A stretch of DNA of 64,000 nucleotides from Spongiivirga sp046524175 (GCF_046524175.1 NZ_JBEFZF010000003.1:186001-250000), one strand, 5' to 3'. Positions 9,741-18,646 are shown, counted from the stretch's first letter. Made by a program: numbers and translations. The notes: generated by a model not told the origin, from the letters alone.

Positions 9741-11091
9741 CGTTGAACGGAATAATCCAATTTTTGTGTTTAAATGATTCTTTTATTTGTGATAAATCGA
9801 CAGTGGGGTCTACAAAGGTGGTACTCGGACGACCATTAAGACTCACCACATTTTCTACATATACGGCAACTTTCGTTTCATTTTTAGAAGAAAAGTGGTC
9901 GCTTAAGAAATGTGCATATTCTAAAATGAAGTCCGGCTGAAAGGACATTTGCTTCTCTTGAAAAGGTGTCAAAAAATCGCTATTGTCCACATAAAACCAC
10001 TTATCAGTATTTTTATCGACAATCTTAAATTGAGCATATCCGGATTTCTCCATCAACATTACGCGCCAAGAAAAACGATAGCCTTCTTCCGTCCAAAACA
10101 ACTCACCAGGATATGCCAGATTTCGAAAAGGAAACAATAATTGAAACAAAAAGAAAACACCAATAACAACTAGCACTCCTTTTTTCCTATTCAGTGATAG
10201 TTGTTGATACGATCTCCCCGAATTAAAAATAGATACGTCGGTTTTAATTATTCTTCCAATAAAGCGAATAATCTTTTTGTGAAAAGTAGCATCAAAAAAT
10301 ATCAATGCACTCACAATCATAATATACGGAAACATCCCAATGGGAAACAATACACGTGTTAATACATGAAATATTACCACCATTATAAATGCATATGGCC
10401 TTGTCTTTTTATACAAAAGAAAAAACGGAATAAGAAGGTCATAAACGGCACCACCCCAACTAAAGGCATAATGTATCCAGCTTTCTGTCATTAAGTCACC
10501 AATTAATGGAATATCGAATTTGCTGGGGAGCCATATTTTGAGGGGCATTGCATTGAGAAGCCAATCTGAATTAAGCTTAGCCAATCCTGCATAGAAATAC
10601 ACAATGGCCATTAATAATTTCAGGCTATCAATAGTCCATTTAGGAACTTGTTGAAACCGAAGCTTTGAATCTTTAAAGGCATCAATTGAAAAATAGCGAT
10701 TGGCAGGTAAAAAAATGAGTAGGAAACTCAATATGCTTATAAAATAGTAGTGGTTTAGATAAGTGGTTTTATCCATGAGTTCTATGTAGGTAAACCCAAG
10801 AAAAAATACAATGATCGCCATCCGATATTTATAACCAAGCATAACCAAAACAGCAGCAATAGCCACGATCGCAAATAGTATATAAGTATAAATGCCTAGT
10901 GGCTTTACCCATTCAAAACCAAAATAAGAAAAGAAGAATTTTGGTTGAATATATAGTTTATCAATCCAACCGTAAGACCAGAATCTAACTATACTAATGA
11001 GCATCATTAAACCAAAAAAAATACGAAAGACCGCCAAAGGGGCGGCCTCAGTATGCTTATTCAAATAGCTCTGAAAACGATTCTTACTCAT
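9721..11091 (-). CDS. Vitamin K-dependent gamma-carboxylase homologue (HTTM protein), full length
   Basis: Polytopic membrane protein of the VKGC/HTTM family. Unlike many short bacterial HTTM proteins it matches the animal enzyme along most of its length. The DKTTYLNH block at 107-114 corresponds to the human histidine-160 region. FYAGLAKLNSDW at 166-177 places K172 at the catalytic base K218 of GGCX. The FH...LFPIGMFPY helix is at 241-256. A C-terminal soluble domain starts WTEEGYRFSWR (333-343) and has FVDPTVDLSQ near its end. Enzyme activity would use menaquinol, which flavobacteria make; substrate is unknown. It starts 3 nt after the imelysin stop and overlaps the receptor gene. Confidence 0.88.
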   Translation of the reverse strand: MSKNRFQSYLNKHTEAAPLAVFRIFFGLMMLISIVRFWSYGWIDKLYIQPKFFFSYFGFEWVKPLGIYTYILFAIVAIAAVLVMLGYKYRMAIIVFFLGFTYIELMDKTTYLNHYYFISILSFLLIFLPANRYFSIDAFKDSKLRFQQVPKWTIDSLKLLMAIVYFYAGLAKLNSDWLLNAMPLKIWLPSKFDIPLIGDLMTESWIHYAFSWGGAVYDLLIPFFLLYKKTRPYAFIMVVIFHVLTRVLFPIGMFPYIMIVSALIFFDATFHKKIIRFIGRIIKTDVSIFNSGRSYQQLSLNRKKGVLVVIGVFFLFQLLFPFRNLAYPGELFWTEEGYRFSWRVMLMEKSGYAQFKIVDKNTDKWFYVDNSDFLTPFQEKQMSFQPDFILEYAHFLSDHFSSKNETKVAVYVENVVSLNGRPSTTFVDPTVDLSQIKESFKHKNWIIPFNDEIKGI

Positions 11092-11094
11092 TGA

Positions 11095-12216
11095 TTAATC
11101 ACCATCAGCATCAACAAAATCTATACTAATGCTCATTGCAGAGACCATGTCTACTTTAAACAACGGTACCGCAGCCTGTACTTGCTGATATGCATTAAGC
11201 ATTTGCGTAGGTGGATTATTAGTTTCTATTTCTGTTCGAAATGCTCCTAAGGCTGAAACGGCTGTTTTAGCTGTTTCCAATTGTGTGTTTATCGCTGCGG
11301 ATAAATCCGCACCGTTTTTCACTGTATTTAACTCATCTAAATACGATTTCAAACTCTCTCCGCGCGTCGTTGAATTGTAATGCTTACCGTTAAAGAAGTC
11401 AATACTTGCTTGAAGTCCAACTAAAAACAATTCGTTTGAAACATCATCAGCTTTGTGAAAAGCTTCTATGGTATTAGGTGCCGGAGTGCCCGTAAAAACC
11501 CCAAGAGGAATACCCATTTTCCCTGCTCTTAAGAACTTCTCATAATAGAATATAAAATCGTTTACAAAACGATCTACAGAAGCAGTTGCTGAACTTCCGC
11601 TGTTATTCACAAAAGTATCGCGATAATCATTAGTCCAGCTTGAAGCTACACTATTAGATAAGGAGGTCATATCTTGAATAACAAGCTTTAGATAATCTAA
11701 ATGCGCCTCCCCTTCAGAATTACCTGAGTAAATTTGAACAATTTCGCCATCGGTGCTTGCCAAACCGTTTAACAAATAATCTATTGCCGGAAAACCTTTT
11801 GCATCTCTGTTAGAAGGCAAACTTAAATTGGCCGATCCGGACGTGATATTATCGCCTATTTTGGTTACACTTGCAGGATATGAATTGATGTTAAGTCTTA
11901 GGCCAACTTGTTCGGCCGGACCTATCTCGAACATCGAAACACGTTGCCATACCTTATAAGATGTTAACCATTCCGCACGAAGAGCAACTAGGTTTTCTTG
12001 AGTAGTCTCGTTCTCAAATGTGTTAAAGGAAGTTTGCAAATCATTAAGCTTGGCATTAAAATCTGCATAAGCGGGTATGATAATATTGTCAGCCCAATTT
12101 GTTAGAAGAGCTACTCTATCAAAATTATCTGATGTCTGATCTCCCCCATCACCATTATCGTCTGAACATGCGATAAGTACCAATCCAATAATCAAAAAGG
12201 TGATTATCTTTTTCAT
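11095..12216 (-). CDS. Imelysin family lipoprotein
   Basis: Surface or periplasmic lipoprotein of the imelysin (peptidase M75-like) family, whose members are tied to iron uptake. SPII signal with lipobox LIAC, lipidated cysteine 17, followed by an acidic-glycine linker. Helical repeats contain WADNIIIPAYADF (41-53), VWQRVSMFEIGP (89-100) and KGFPAIDYLL (140-149). The last block replaces the GxHxxE motif of classical imelysins, as in the branch common in Bacteroidota, so peptidase activity is doubtful. It lies second in the operon after the DUF4856 gene, with 130 nt between them and a possible internal promoter. Confidence 0.92.
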   Translation of the reverse strand: MKKIITFLIIGLVLIACSDDNGDGGDQTSDNFDRVALLTNWADNIIIPAYADFNAKLNDLQTSFNTFENETTQENLVALRAEWLTSYKVWQRVSMFEIGPAEQVGLRLNINSYPASVTKIGDNITSGSANLSLPSNRDAKGFPAIDYLLNGLASTDGEIVQIYSGNSEGEAHLDYLKLVIQDMTSLSNSVASSWTNDYRDTFVNNSGSSATASVDRFVNDFIFYYEKFLRAGKMGIPLGVFTGTPAPNTIEAFHKADDVSNELFLVGLQASIDFFNGKHYNSTTRGESLKSYLDELNTVKNGADLSAAINTQLETAKTAVSALGAFRTEIETNNPPTQMLNAYQQVQAAVPLFKVDMVSAMSISIDFVDADGD

Positions 12217-12251
12217 GCTTCTTATTTTTATTTATTCTAATTAAAGCGGAG

Positions 12252-12259
12252 CAAAGGTA
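12252..12259 (-). promoter_or_regulatory. Possible internal -7 element upstream of the imelysin gene
   Basis: TACCTTTG on the minus strand matches TAnnTTTG, 35 nt before the imelysin ATG. A convincing -33 element is not visible. Confidence 0.3.
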
Positions 12260-12346
12260 AAAAAAGAGATGAATTATCGGTAATTAACCCATCCCTTTTT
12301 TCAACATTCAAAACCAAAAACTCGTGTAAGACACACAAAGTTCTTT

Positions 12347-13564
12347 TTAGCTTCCAGCTTGAGCTACTGTGAAGTCAAATTCTGCAGCAATTTCTGCTGA
12401 TAAAGCATCAAGAGTTTCACTGGTAACTGTCCAAAGACCATTATCACCATCACCCATTAAACGACTTATAATTGATTGGACTTGTGTTCTTGTGAAATAA
12501 GGTTCGTTGGTACCAGGCTTACGAGTAAATTGTAAGCTGTAAATGAAACCATAACCTTCTGATATATCATGAAAACCACCACCAAAATCCTCATTGGCTA
12601 GTGCATTTTTTCCTTGCTGTAAATAGTAAACCGCTCTAATACCAATTACTTTTGAGATCAATCCTCTTAGAATATTGGCTTGTTCATCTCTTACTGTATA
12701 ATTTTTGGCAACAATAGCCGCGCGTCCTAATTTAAAGGCATCAAAAATATCAGCTGCTATCCCGGCAAAATCATCATCACCTTCTACACGACCAATATAC
12801 TTGTTAAGAAAGCTATCAGCCCCTAGATCAGCATTCGGATTTGCAGGATCGGCGTTTAACCCATAAGCGTACCCAAACGCTTCATCCCACTTATGCTCCA
12901 TAGTAGTATATACTTTGCCCTCTGCAACAATATCTGCGTCGTTATCTGCTCTATTGGTTGACTCATCTAAAACATTAGTACCTAAGTAGTGATTAATTGC
13001 TTGATCTGCCATTAAAGCACCTATTAAGCCTTTTACAATTGCTTGATCATACTCCAACCCCTTATCATTTACATAACGGGTACTAGAACCATCTGCAATT
13101 TGGCCAGCGTTCCCTGCAGTAGCTACTACATCTATATTCGGTTTTACTTCAGTAATTTGCTTGGTCATAAAGTCTTCAAACTCTGCTCTAATTTCCGCTG
13201 AAGCGGTTGGATCGTTAGCAAAAAAGTCAGCAGAATTAGCAGTTTTTGCTTTCAAAATTTTTGTTGTTTCGCCATTCAATGCTGCCTCTGCGAACGGAGT
13301 ATTTTGATTGGCATACATATCCAGCAAAATTTGCTCTGAGTTGTTATCCCAATCTTTTAGCATATCGGCTAGTTCCTCTCCCATTTTTATTCTAGTGGTT
13401 TGCCCACCAAAACTTACAGTACTACTTCCATCTCTTTCGAAAGAATATGTTGCCGGTGCAACTACTGTATTATCGATAGGAGGCATGTTATCATCATCCG
13501 ATGAACAAGAAAATCCTATAAAACATAGCGAAGTAAGCGCTAGTGATTTGGTAATTAGCTTCAT
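12347..13564 (-). CDS. DUF4856 domain lipoprotein
   Basis: SPII lipoprotein (FIGFSC, cysteine 20, then SSDDD, a surface-export type start). The body begins with YSFERDGSSTVSFGGQTTRI and is alanine/aspartate-rich and helical, matching the DUF4856 family of Bacteroidota. Function is unknown. Members are usually found next to imelysin genes, and this one is. Its helical character and partner suggest it is another metal- or haem-uptake surface component (inference). As first gene of the operon it directly follows the promoter with the inverted repeat. Confidence 0.85.
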   Translation of the reverse strand: MKLITKSLALTSLCFIGFSCSSDDDNMPPIDNTVVAPATYSFERDGSSTVSFGGQTTRIKMGEELADMLKDWDNNSEQILLDMYANQNTPFAEAALNGETTKILKAKTANSADFFANDPTASAEIRAEFEDFMTKQITEVKPNIDVVATAGNAGQIADGSSTRYVNDKGLEYDQAIVKGLIGALMADQAINHYLGTNVLDESTNRADNDADIVAEGKVYTTMEHKWDEAFGYAYGLNADPANPNADLGADSFLNKYIGRVEGDDDFAGIAADIFDAFKLGRAAIVAKNYTVRDEQANILRGLISKVIGIRAVYYLQQGKNALANEDFGGGFHDISEGYGFIYSLQFTRKPGTNEPYFTRTQVQSIISRLMGDGDNGLWTVTSETLDALSAEIAAEFDFTVAQAGS

Positions 13565-13607
13565 TATTTTGTGTTTATGTTTATTTAGACTGATTATAAA
13601 TACGAAG

Positions 13608-13638
13608 CAAATATATAGTTGTAAATCTAAACAAACAA
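13608..13638 (-). promoter_or_regulatory. Promoter of the DUF4856-imelysin-VKGC-TonB operon
   Basis: On the minus strand a TTG (complement of 13636-13638) is followed 20 nt later by TATATTTG (complement of 13608-13615). This is a full match to the Bacteroidota -33/-7 pattern. The predicted transcript leader is about 35-40 nt. Confidence 0.65.
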
Positions 13639-13654
13639 CCTTTATTTAGATTTA
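13622..13654. promoter_or_regulatory. Candidate operator: perfect 10-bp inverted repeat over the promoter
   Basis: TAAATCTAAA (13622-13631) and TTTAGATTTA (13645-13654) are exact reverse complements separated by 13 nt. One arm lies between the -33 and -7 elements, the other just upstream of -33. The half-site resembles the TTTAG...CTAAA words bound by DtxR/MntR-type regulators, but the spacing differs. The regulator is therefore unassigned. Confidence 0.6.
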
Positions 13655-13702
13655 TTTTAAATAAAAATAATATTTAACAATTAGGCAATGCCTTAAGTCT
13701 TC

Positions 13703-14566
13703 TTAATGGTAGTGATTAAAGATTTTGCTTGCCTCATTATAAGCACTTTCAAAGCTCATAGGCCGGATATTTGTATTTGCTTTTTCCGCAGTAAAATAAG
13801 ACACCATCCGCTCGGTTGGCATATTTCCTGTCAGTTCGTCTTTAGCCATTGGACAGCCTCCAAAACCTTGAATAGCTCCGTCAAACCTTCGGCAACCAGA
13901 CTTGTAAGCGGCATCAACTTTTTCATGCCATTTAGTTGGTGTCGTATGTAAGTGGGCACCAAACTCGACCTCCGGATATTTAGGAATCAAATTAGAGAAT
14001 AGATAGGATATCACTTCGGGTGTAGAGCTACCAACGGTATCTGACAAAGACAATATAGACACTCCCATGCTAGCTAATTTCTCGGTCCAATCGCCAACAA
14101 TATCAACGTTCCAAGGATCGCCATACGGATTACCAAATCCCATCGAGAGGTAAGCAACTACTTTTTTGTTTGAGTTAGAGGCTATTTCTAAAATCTCTTT
14201 TAAAACATCGATAGATTGGGCTATTGTTTTATGAGTATTTCGCATTTGGAAGTTCTCTGAAATAGAAAAAGGATACCCCAAATAATCAATAGGTTCATGC
14301 TTTGCAGCATCAGTAGCGCCACGTACATTCGCAACAATAGCAAGTAATTTACTGCTGGTTTTTGAAAGATCTAGTTTTGAAAGCACCTCAGCGGTATCTA
14401 CCATTTGCGGAATGGCTTTTGGTGAAACAAAACTCCCAAAATCGATAGTATCAAAACCACAACGCAACAACGATTGAATGTATTGCACTTTTTTATCCGT
14501 AGGGATAAATGTCTTGATACCTTGCATGGCATCACGCGGACATTCAATTAATTTTACTTGCTGCAT
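13703..14566 (-). CDS. Hydroxymethylglutaryl-CoA lyase
   Basis: Cleaves HMG-CoA to acetyl-CoA and acetoacetate in leucine degradation. TIM-barrel of the HMGL-like family, 287 residues. It opens with KLIECPRDAMQGI (the conserved RD), has GSFVSPKAIPQM, the metal-binding HLH in GAHLHTTP, and the catalytic-cysteine loop GFGGCPMAKDELTGNMPTE. It is followed by LysE and pyrD on the same strand. It stands alone after the metal operon, whose promoter lies about 40-100 nt downstream of its stop. Start at MQQVKLIEC fits the family. Confidence 0.93.
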   Translation of the reverse strand: MQQVKLIECPRDAMQGIKTFIPTDKKVQYIQSLLRCGFDTIDFGSFVSPKAIPQMVDTAEVLSKLDLSKTSSKLLAIVANVRGATDAAKHEPIDYLGYPFSISENFQMRNTHKTIAQSIDVLKEILEIASNSNKKVVAYLSMGFGNPYGDPWNVDIVGDWTEKLASMGVSILSLSDTVGSSTPEVISYLFSNLIPKYPEVEFGAHLHTTPTKWHEKVDAAYKSGCRRFDGAIQGFGGCPMAKDELTGNMPTERMVSYFTAEKANTNIRPMSFESAYNEASKIFNHYH

Positions 14567-14597
14567 ATAGTTGAAAAATAACCTACGTAAAAATAAT

Positions 14598-15224
14598 TTA
14601 TTTATCCGGGACTAAAATAAAAATGGCGATCCCTACAAAAACAATGATCTGGAGCCATTTTAGCACCAAACCGGATCTTGGATTCTTTATTAAAAAGCCT
14701 GATATCATTCCTGCCAATAATGCAATTAATGTGAATACAAAAAAGCTTGCCAGAATGAATAGAAAGCCTAAACTGTAAAACTGGACAAGTTCGGAATACG
14801 TATTACTAAACAAAAAACGGGGAAAAAATGCGAGAAAGAATATGGAAACCTTTGGGTTTAATACATTCATTATAAAGCCCTGTTTAAATAGTTGAATGGT
14901 ACTTTTTTTCTGAATACCCTTCCTATTTAATACAATTTCACCACTGCTGTTATACACAATCCACGCCAGATAGCAAAGATAGATTGCGCCAAACAGTTTT
15001 AAGCCAAAAAACAAATAATCATTAGCTTTTATTATTGCTGAAACGCCAAATGCAACCAATGAAGTATGAATAATGCAGCCTGTCATTAGTCCTAAAACGG
15101 TAGCAAAGCCGTACTTAAAACCATTCACCATGCTTTGCATTAATACAAATATATTATCGGGACCTGGCATAATTGCCAAGGTCATCGTTGTACCTATAAA
15201 TGAGATAAGTATTCCATAATCCAT
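14598..15224 (-). CDS. LysE/RhtB family amino-acid exporter
   Basis: Inner-membrane exporter of 208 residues with about six transmembrane segments. The N-terminal family block is TLAIMPGPDNIFVLMQSMVNGFK-like, with the PGPD motif near residue 20. GLMTGCIIHT and NPKVSIFFLAFFPRF are further conserved stretches. Substrate is unknown; relatives export lysine, threonine or homoserine lactone. Its ATG directly abuts the pyrD stop (0 nt gap), so it is cotranscribed and probably coupled with pyrD. Confidence 0.92.
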   Translation of the reverse strand: MDYGILISFIGTTMTLAIMPGPDNIFVLMQSMVNGFKYGFATVLGLMTGCIIHTSLVAFGVSAIIKANDYLFFGLKLFGAIYLCYLAWIVYNSSGEIVLNRKGIQKKSTIQLFKQGFIMNVLNPKVSIFFLAFFPRFLFSNTYSELVQFYSLGFLFILASFFVFTLIALLAGMISGFLIKNPRSGLVLKWLQIIVFVGIAIFILVPDK

Positions 15225-16253
15225 TTACGAAACACGCTTTAAAATAGCACGATTTATTTTACCTATAAGAGTAGGGCCTTCATAAATAAAACCAGTGTAC
15301 AATTGAAGAAGATCTGCACCGGCTTCCAATTTTTCAAGAGCATCTTTTGCTGAGTGAATACCGCCCACACCAATAATGGGGAAGGCTTTATTACTTTTTT
15401 CTGCCAAAAACTTTATTACTTCAGTGCTTCGATTGGTTAGGGGTTTTCCACTTAATCCCCCTTTTTGACTCGCCAAAGTGATGGGACTTTTTAACCCTTT
15501 TCGCGATATTGTAGTGTTGGTAGCAATAACTCCAGCAATTTTTGTGTCTTTTACAATATCAATAATATCCAATAACTGTTCATCTGTAAGATCAGGCGCT
15601 ATTTTTAATAAAATTGGTTTTGGTTTTTGCTTAATGTTATTTAGATGCTGTAACGTATTCAATAAATGCGTCAGTGGTTCTTTATCCTGTAATGCTCTTA
15701 AATTGGGAGTATTTGGTGAAGAAACATTTACTACAAAATAATCAACATAATCATATAATGCATTAAAGCAAATGGTATAGTCATCCACCGCTTTGTCATT
15801 TGGTGTCACCTTATTTTTACCAATATTTCCACCAATTAAAACACCCTTATTTTGTTTCAATCGTTTTACAGCATCTTCAACTCCCCCATTGTTAAATCCC
15901 ATTCGATTAATGATAGCACTATCTGTTTTCAGTCGGAATAAACGCTGCTTTGGGTTACCATCCTGTGGCTTTGGGGTTAACGTACCGATTTCCACAAATC
16001 CAAATCCAAAATTTGACAACTCGTTGTACAACTTGGCATCCTTATCAAAACCCGCGGCTAGTCCCACAGGATTATTAAAAGTAAGACCAAACAACTCGCG
16101 CTTTAATCCCGGGTTATCGACCACATATAAGTTTCGAAATAGCTGCTTAAATCCAGGAATTTTACATAAAAAACGAATAAGTGAGAAAGTGAAATAATGA
16201 ACTTTTTCAGGATCGAATTGAAAAAGTATGGGTTTGATTAGTAATCGATACAT
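15225..16253 (-). CDS. pyrD: Dihydroorotate dehydrogenase (quinone), class 2
   Basis: Oxidises dihydroorotate to orotate with FMN and passes electrons to quinone at the inner membrane. The N-terminal helix pair (MYRLLIKPILFQFDPEKVHYF) is the class 2 membrane-binding extension. The FMN barrel has NPVGLAAGFDKDA, EIGTLTPKPQDGNP, the active-site-serine loop NVSSPNTPNLR, and GVGGIHSAKDALEKL at the phosphate site. Length 342 is normal. It is first in a pyrD-lysE pair. A TATTTTTG -7-like word at 16273-16280 (minus) lies about 20 nt upstream of the start. Confidence 0.97.
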   Translation of the reverse strand: MYRLLIKPILFQFDPEKVHYFTFSLIRFLCKIPGFKQLFRNLYVVDNPGLKRELFGLTFNNPVGLAAGFDKDAKLYNELSNFGFGFVEIGTLTPKPQDGNPKQRLFRLKTDSAIINRMGFNNGGVEDAVKRLKQNKGVLIGGNIGKNKVTPNDKAVDDYTICFNALYDYVDYFVVNVSSPNTPNLRALQDKEPLTHLLNTLQHLNNIKQKPKPILLKIAPDLTDEQLLDIIDIVKDTKIAGVIATNTTISRKGLKSPITLASQKGGLSGKPLTNRSTEVIKFLAEKSNKAFPIIGVGGIHSAKDALEKLEAGADLLQLYTGFIYEGPTLIGKINRAILKRVS

Positions 16254-16412
16254 ATAATAAGGTGTAGTAGCACAAAAATAGCAAATAGGTATGGTAGTTT
16301 AAAAAGCAAACATCTAAAGTTACTACTTATAAAAAGAGCATGATAAAAAAGGAAAAATCCCTGGTTTATTTTAACACATGTGTCGTAAATTTATGATGAA
16401 AAAGCCCGCCTT

Positions 16413-17648
16413 ATGATTGATAAAGAACAACTAATAAATCGTTTTATTAGTTATGTTACCATCGACACGGAATCTGACCCGAATTCTGACACTTGTCCAA
16501 GTACAAAAAAGCAATGGGACCTAGCAAATAAATTAGCTAATGAATTAAAAGAAATGGGAATGAGTGATGTAAGCATTGATGATAATGCCTATATCATGGC
16601 AACATTACCAACTAACGTTAATCACGAGGTTCCTATTATAGGATTTATTTCTCATTTTGATACTACTCCGGATTTTACAGGAGCTAATGTGAGCCCACAA
16701 ATAATTGAAAACTATGATGGAAAAGATATTGTTCTAAATGAAGAACTCGATATTATTTTATCTCCCAAGGAGTTTGATGATCTTAAACAATATAAAGGAA
16801 AAACCTTGATAACAACTGATGGCACTACCCTACTAGGTGCTGATGATAAAGCAGGTATTACCGAAATCATGGAAGCAATGAAATATTTGCTTGAACATCC
16901 TGAAATTAAACATGGTACCATTAGAGTAGGATTTACTCCAGATGAAGAAATAGGCCGTGGCGCTCATTTATTTGATGTTCAAAAATTTGGAGCAGATTGG
17001 GCCTATACAATGGATGGCAGCCAAATAGGCGAGTTAGAATATGAAAACTTTAATGCTGCAGGTGCCAAGGTTCATATAAAAGGTAAAATTGTACATCCTG
17101 GTTATGCCAAGGGAAAGATGATCAACAGTATGTATATCGCTCAAGAATTTATTGATTCGTTACCAAAAATGGAGACACCAGAGCATACCGAAGGTTATGA
17201 AGGTTTTTTTCATTTAACTGATATTAATGGCAATGTAGACGTAACCCATTTAGAGTATATTATTAGAGATCATGACAAAGGGCATTTTGCAGCACGTAAA
17301 AACATGTTCGAGCAATTGGCATATGATATTAACAGCAAGTACCAAAAAGAACTAGTGAATGTAGAAATTGCTGATCAATATTACAATATGCGTGAAAAGA
17401 TAGAACCAGTTATGCATATTGTTGATCTAGCTGAAAAGGCCATGCAAATAGCTAACATAAAACCAATAATTAAACCCATAAGAGGCGGAACTGATGGCTC
17501 ACAACTAAGTTATAAGGGATTACCTTGTCCAAATATATTTGCCGGAGGACATAATTTTCATGGTCGTTATGAATATGTCCCTGTAGAAAGCATGGTCAAA
17601 GCCGTTGAAGTAATCGTTAACATAGCAAAAGAAGCAGTAAAACTTTAA
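16413..17648 (+). CDS. pepT: Peptidase T (tripeptide aminopeptidase)
   Basis: Cytoplasmic M20-family zinc enzyme removing the N-terminal residue from tripeptides. Conserved blocks in order: FISHFDTTPDFTG (first zinc His/Asp), GTTLLGADDKAGI (bridging Asp), FTPDEEIGRG (catalytic Glu pair), the FNAAGAKVHIKG dimerisation domain start, and PIRGGTDGSQLSYKG with FAGGHNFHGRYE carrying the last zinc histidine. 411 residues, normal length. Monocistronic, divergent from pyrD across 159 nt. Confidence 0.97.
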   Translation: MIDKEQLINRFISYVTIDTESDPNSDTCPSTKKQWDLANKLANELKEMGMSDVSIDDNAYIMATLPTNVNHEVPIIGFISHFDTTPDFTGANVSPQIIENYDGKDIVLNEELDIILSPKEFDDLKQYKGKTLITTDGTTLLGADDKAGITEIMEAMKYLLEHPEIKHGTIRVGFTPDEEIGRGAHLFDVQKFGADWAYTMDGSQIGELEYENFNAAGAKVHIKGKIVHPGYAKGKMINSMYIAQEFIDSLPKMETPEHTEGYEGFFHLTDINGNVDVTHLEYIIRDHDKGHFAARKNMFEQLAYDINSKYQKELVNVEIADQYYNMREKIEPVMHIVDLAEKAMQIANIKPIIKPIRGGTDGSQLSYKGLPCPNIFAGGHNFHGRYEYVPVESMVKAVEVIVNIAKEAVKL

Positions 17649-17968
17649 ATAAATGGATTTTTATCCTTAAAAATCAGTTGTTTATCGAAAAGCCATACTT
17701 TTTTAAACAAAACTTCATTCTATCGAAGGTGTCTAATTTATATTGCAGTGCAATTACGATATAAATAGCACTAATTATTTTGAATTAGTCGATGATTTCT
17801 GATCAAATCATCATTTACATTTGACAAAAGCAAAGTCCCCAATTTTGACCTATACAGTCTACTTGTTTTTGCAAACTAAGAAAACACCTGTTTCGGCAGG
17901 TGTTTTTGATTTCAGTTCTTCTTATTTCACACAAATTTGTATCTTCTTTCCTGTAAACTCTACCTGTT
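17649..17968. other. 320-bp intergenic region with a candidate small-RNA unit
   Basis: No ORF with a recognisable product. TACATTTG at 17816-17823 (plus) matches the -7 consensus, and a strong terminator ends at 17907. A transcript of about 75-80 nt could lie between them. The first 150 nt after pepT show nothing I can name. Confidence 0.35.
17881..17907 (+). terminator. Rho-independent terminator
   Basis: 10-bp perfect stem (17881-17890 with 17897-17906), 6-nt loop TTTCGG, T-run. It lies 230 nt after pepT and 60 nt before the YdeI-like gene. It may end pepT transcription or a separate small RNA. Confidence 0.8.
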
Positions 17969-18556
17969 ATGGAAAAATCCGAACGATTAGAACGATATTT
18001 TAAACGAAACATACAATGGGGTGAAGAACTTAGTTTCTTGAGAAAACTTTTAAATCAGTCCGAGTTAAAAGAAGATTTTAAGTGGAATTTTCCTGTTTAT
18101 ACCTTGAACAATAAAAATGTTATTGGTTTGGGAGCATTCAAGGCCTATGCAGGCTTATGGTTTTTTCAAGGTTCATTTTTAAAAGACAAAAAGAAGGTAT
18201 TGGTCAATGCCCAAGAAGGGAAGACAAAAGGAATGCGGCAATGGCGTTTTACATCAATAAATGAAATGGATTCGGAATTCATTACTAGCTATATTGAAGA
18301 AGCCGTTCAAAATCAAAAAGATGGCAAAGAAATTCGAATAGAAAAAAAGTCGGATGTGGTACCGAAGCTGCTAGAACAAAAACTAGCAGATGACAAAAGA
18401 TTTCAATCTAAATTCGATGATCTAACTCCAGGAAAAAAAAGAGAATTCATTGAGTATATCAATGAGGCGAAAAGAGAAGCTACTAAATTAAGTAGATTGG
18501 AAAAAATCATTCCGATGATAATGGACGGTGTAGGGCTCCATGATAAATATAAATAA
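17969..18556 (+). CDS. YdeI/OmdA-like protein with DUF1801 domain
   Basis: Cytoplasmic protein of 195 residues. The N-terminal DUF1801 part includes FKWNFPVYTLNNKNVIGLGAFKAYAGLWFFQG and RQWRFTSINEM. The C-terminal OmdA/YdeI helical part includes DLTPGKKREFIEYINEAKREATKLSRLEKII. Relatives are linked to bacteriocin resistance in Salmonella, but biochemical role is unknown. The ATG at 17969 begins MEKSERLERYFKR. It stands alone between two terminators. Confidence 0.88.
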   Translation: MEKSERLERYFKRNIQWGEELSFLRKLLNQSELKEDFKWNFPVYTLNNKNVIGLGAFKAYAGLWFFQGSFLKDKKKVLVNAQEGKTKGMRQWRFTSINEMDSEFITSYIEEAVQNQKDGKEIRIEKKSDVVPKLLEQKLADDKRFQSKFDDLTPGKKREFIEYINEAKREATKLSRLEKIIPMIMDGVGLHDKYK

Positions 18557-18595
18557 GTCCGATTTAAATCAGCTTACTTTAAGAGAAACAAAAAA

Positions 18596-18616
18596 CCCGG
18601 CTAAGATTTAGCCGGG
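18596..18616. terminator. Bidirectional rho-independent terminator
   Basis: CCCGGCTAA (18596-18604) pairs with TTAGCCGGG (18608-18616). It has A-runs on the left and T-runs on the right. It lies between the convergent YdeI-like gene and yajC. Confidence 0.88.
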
Positions 18617-18646
18617 CTTTTATATCCAATCGTACTATTTGCTATG

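Noticed and set aside
13308..13649. 113-residue plus-strand ORF
   Set aside because: Antisense to the DUF4856 gene and its promoter region; no recognisable domain.
15793..16197. 134-residue plus-strand ORF
   Set aside because: Antisense to pyrD, whose motifs are all intact; composition not protein-like.
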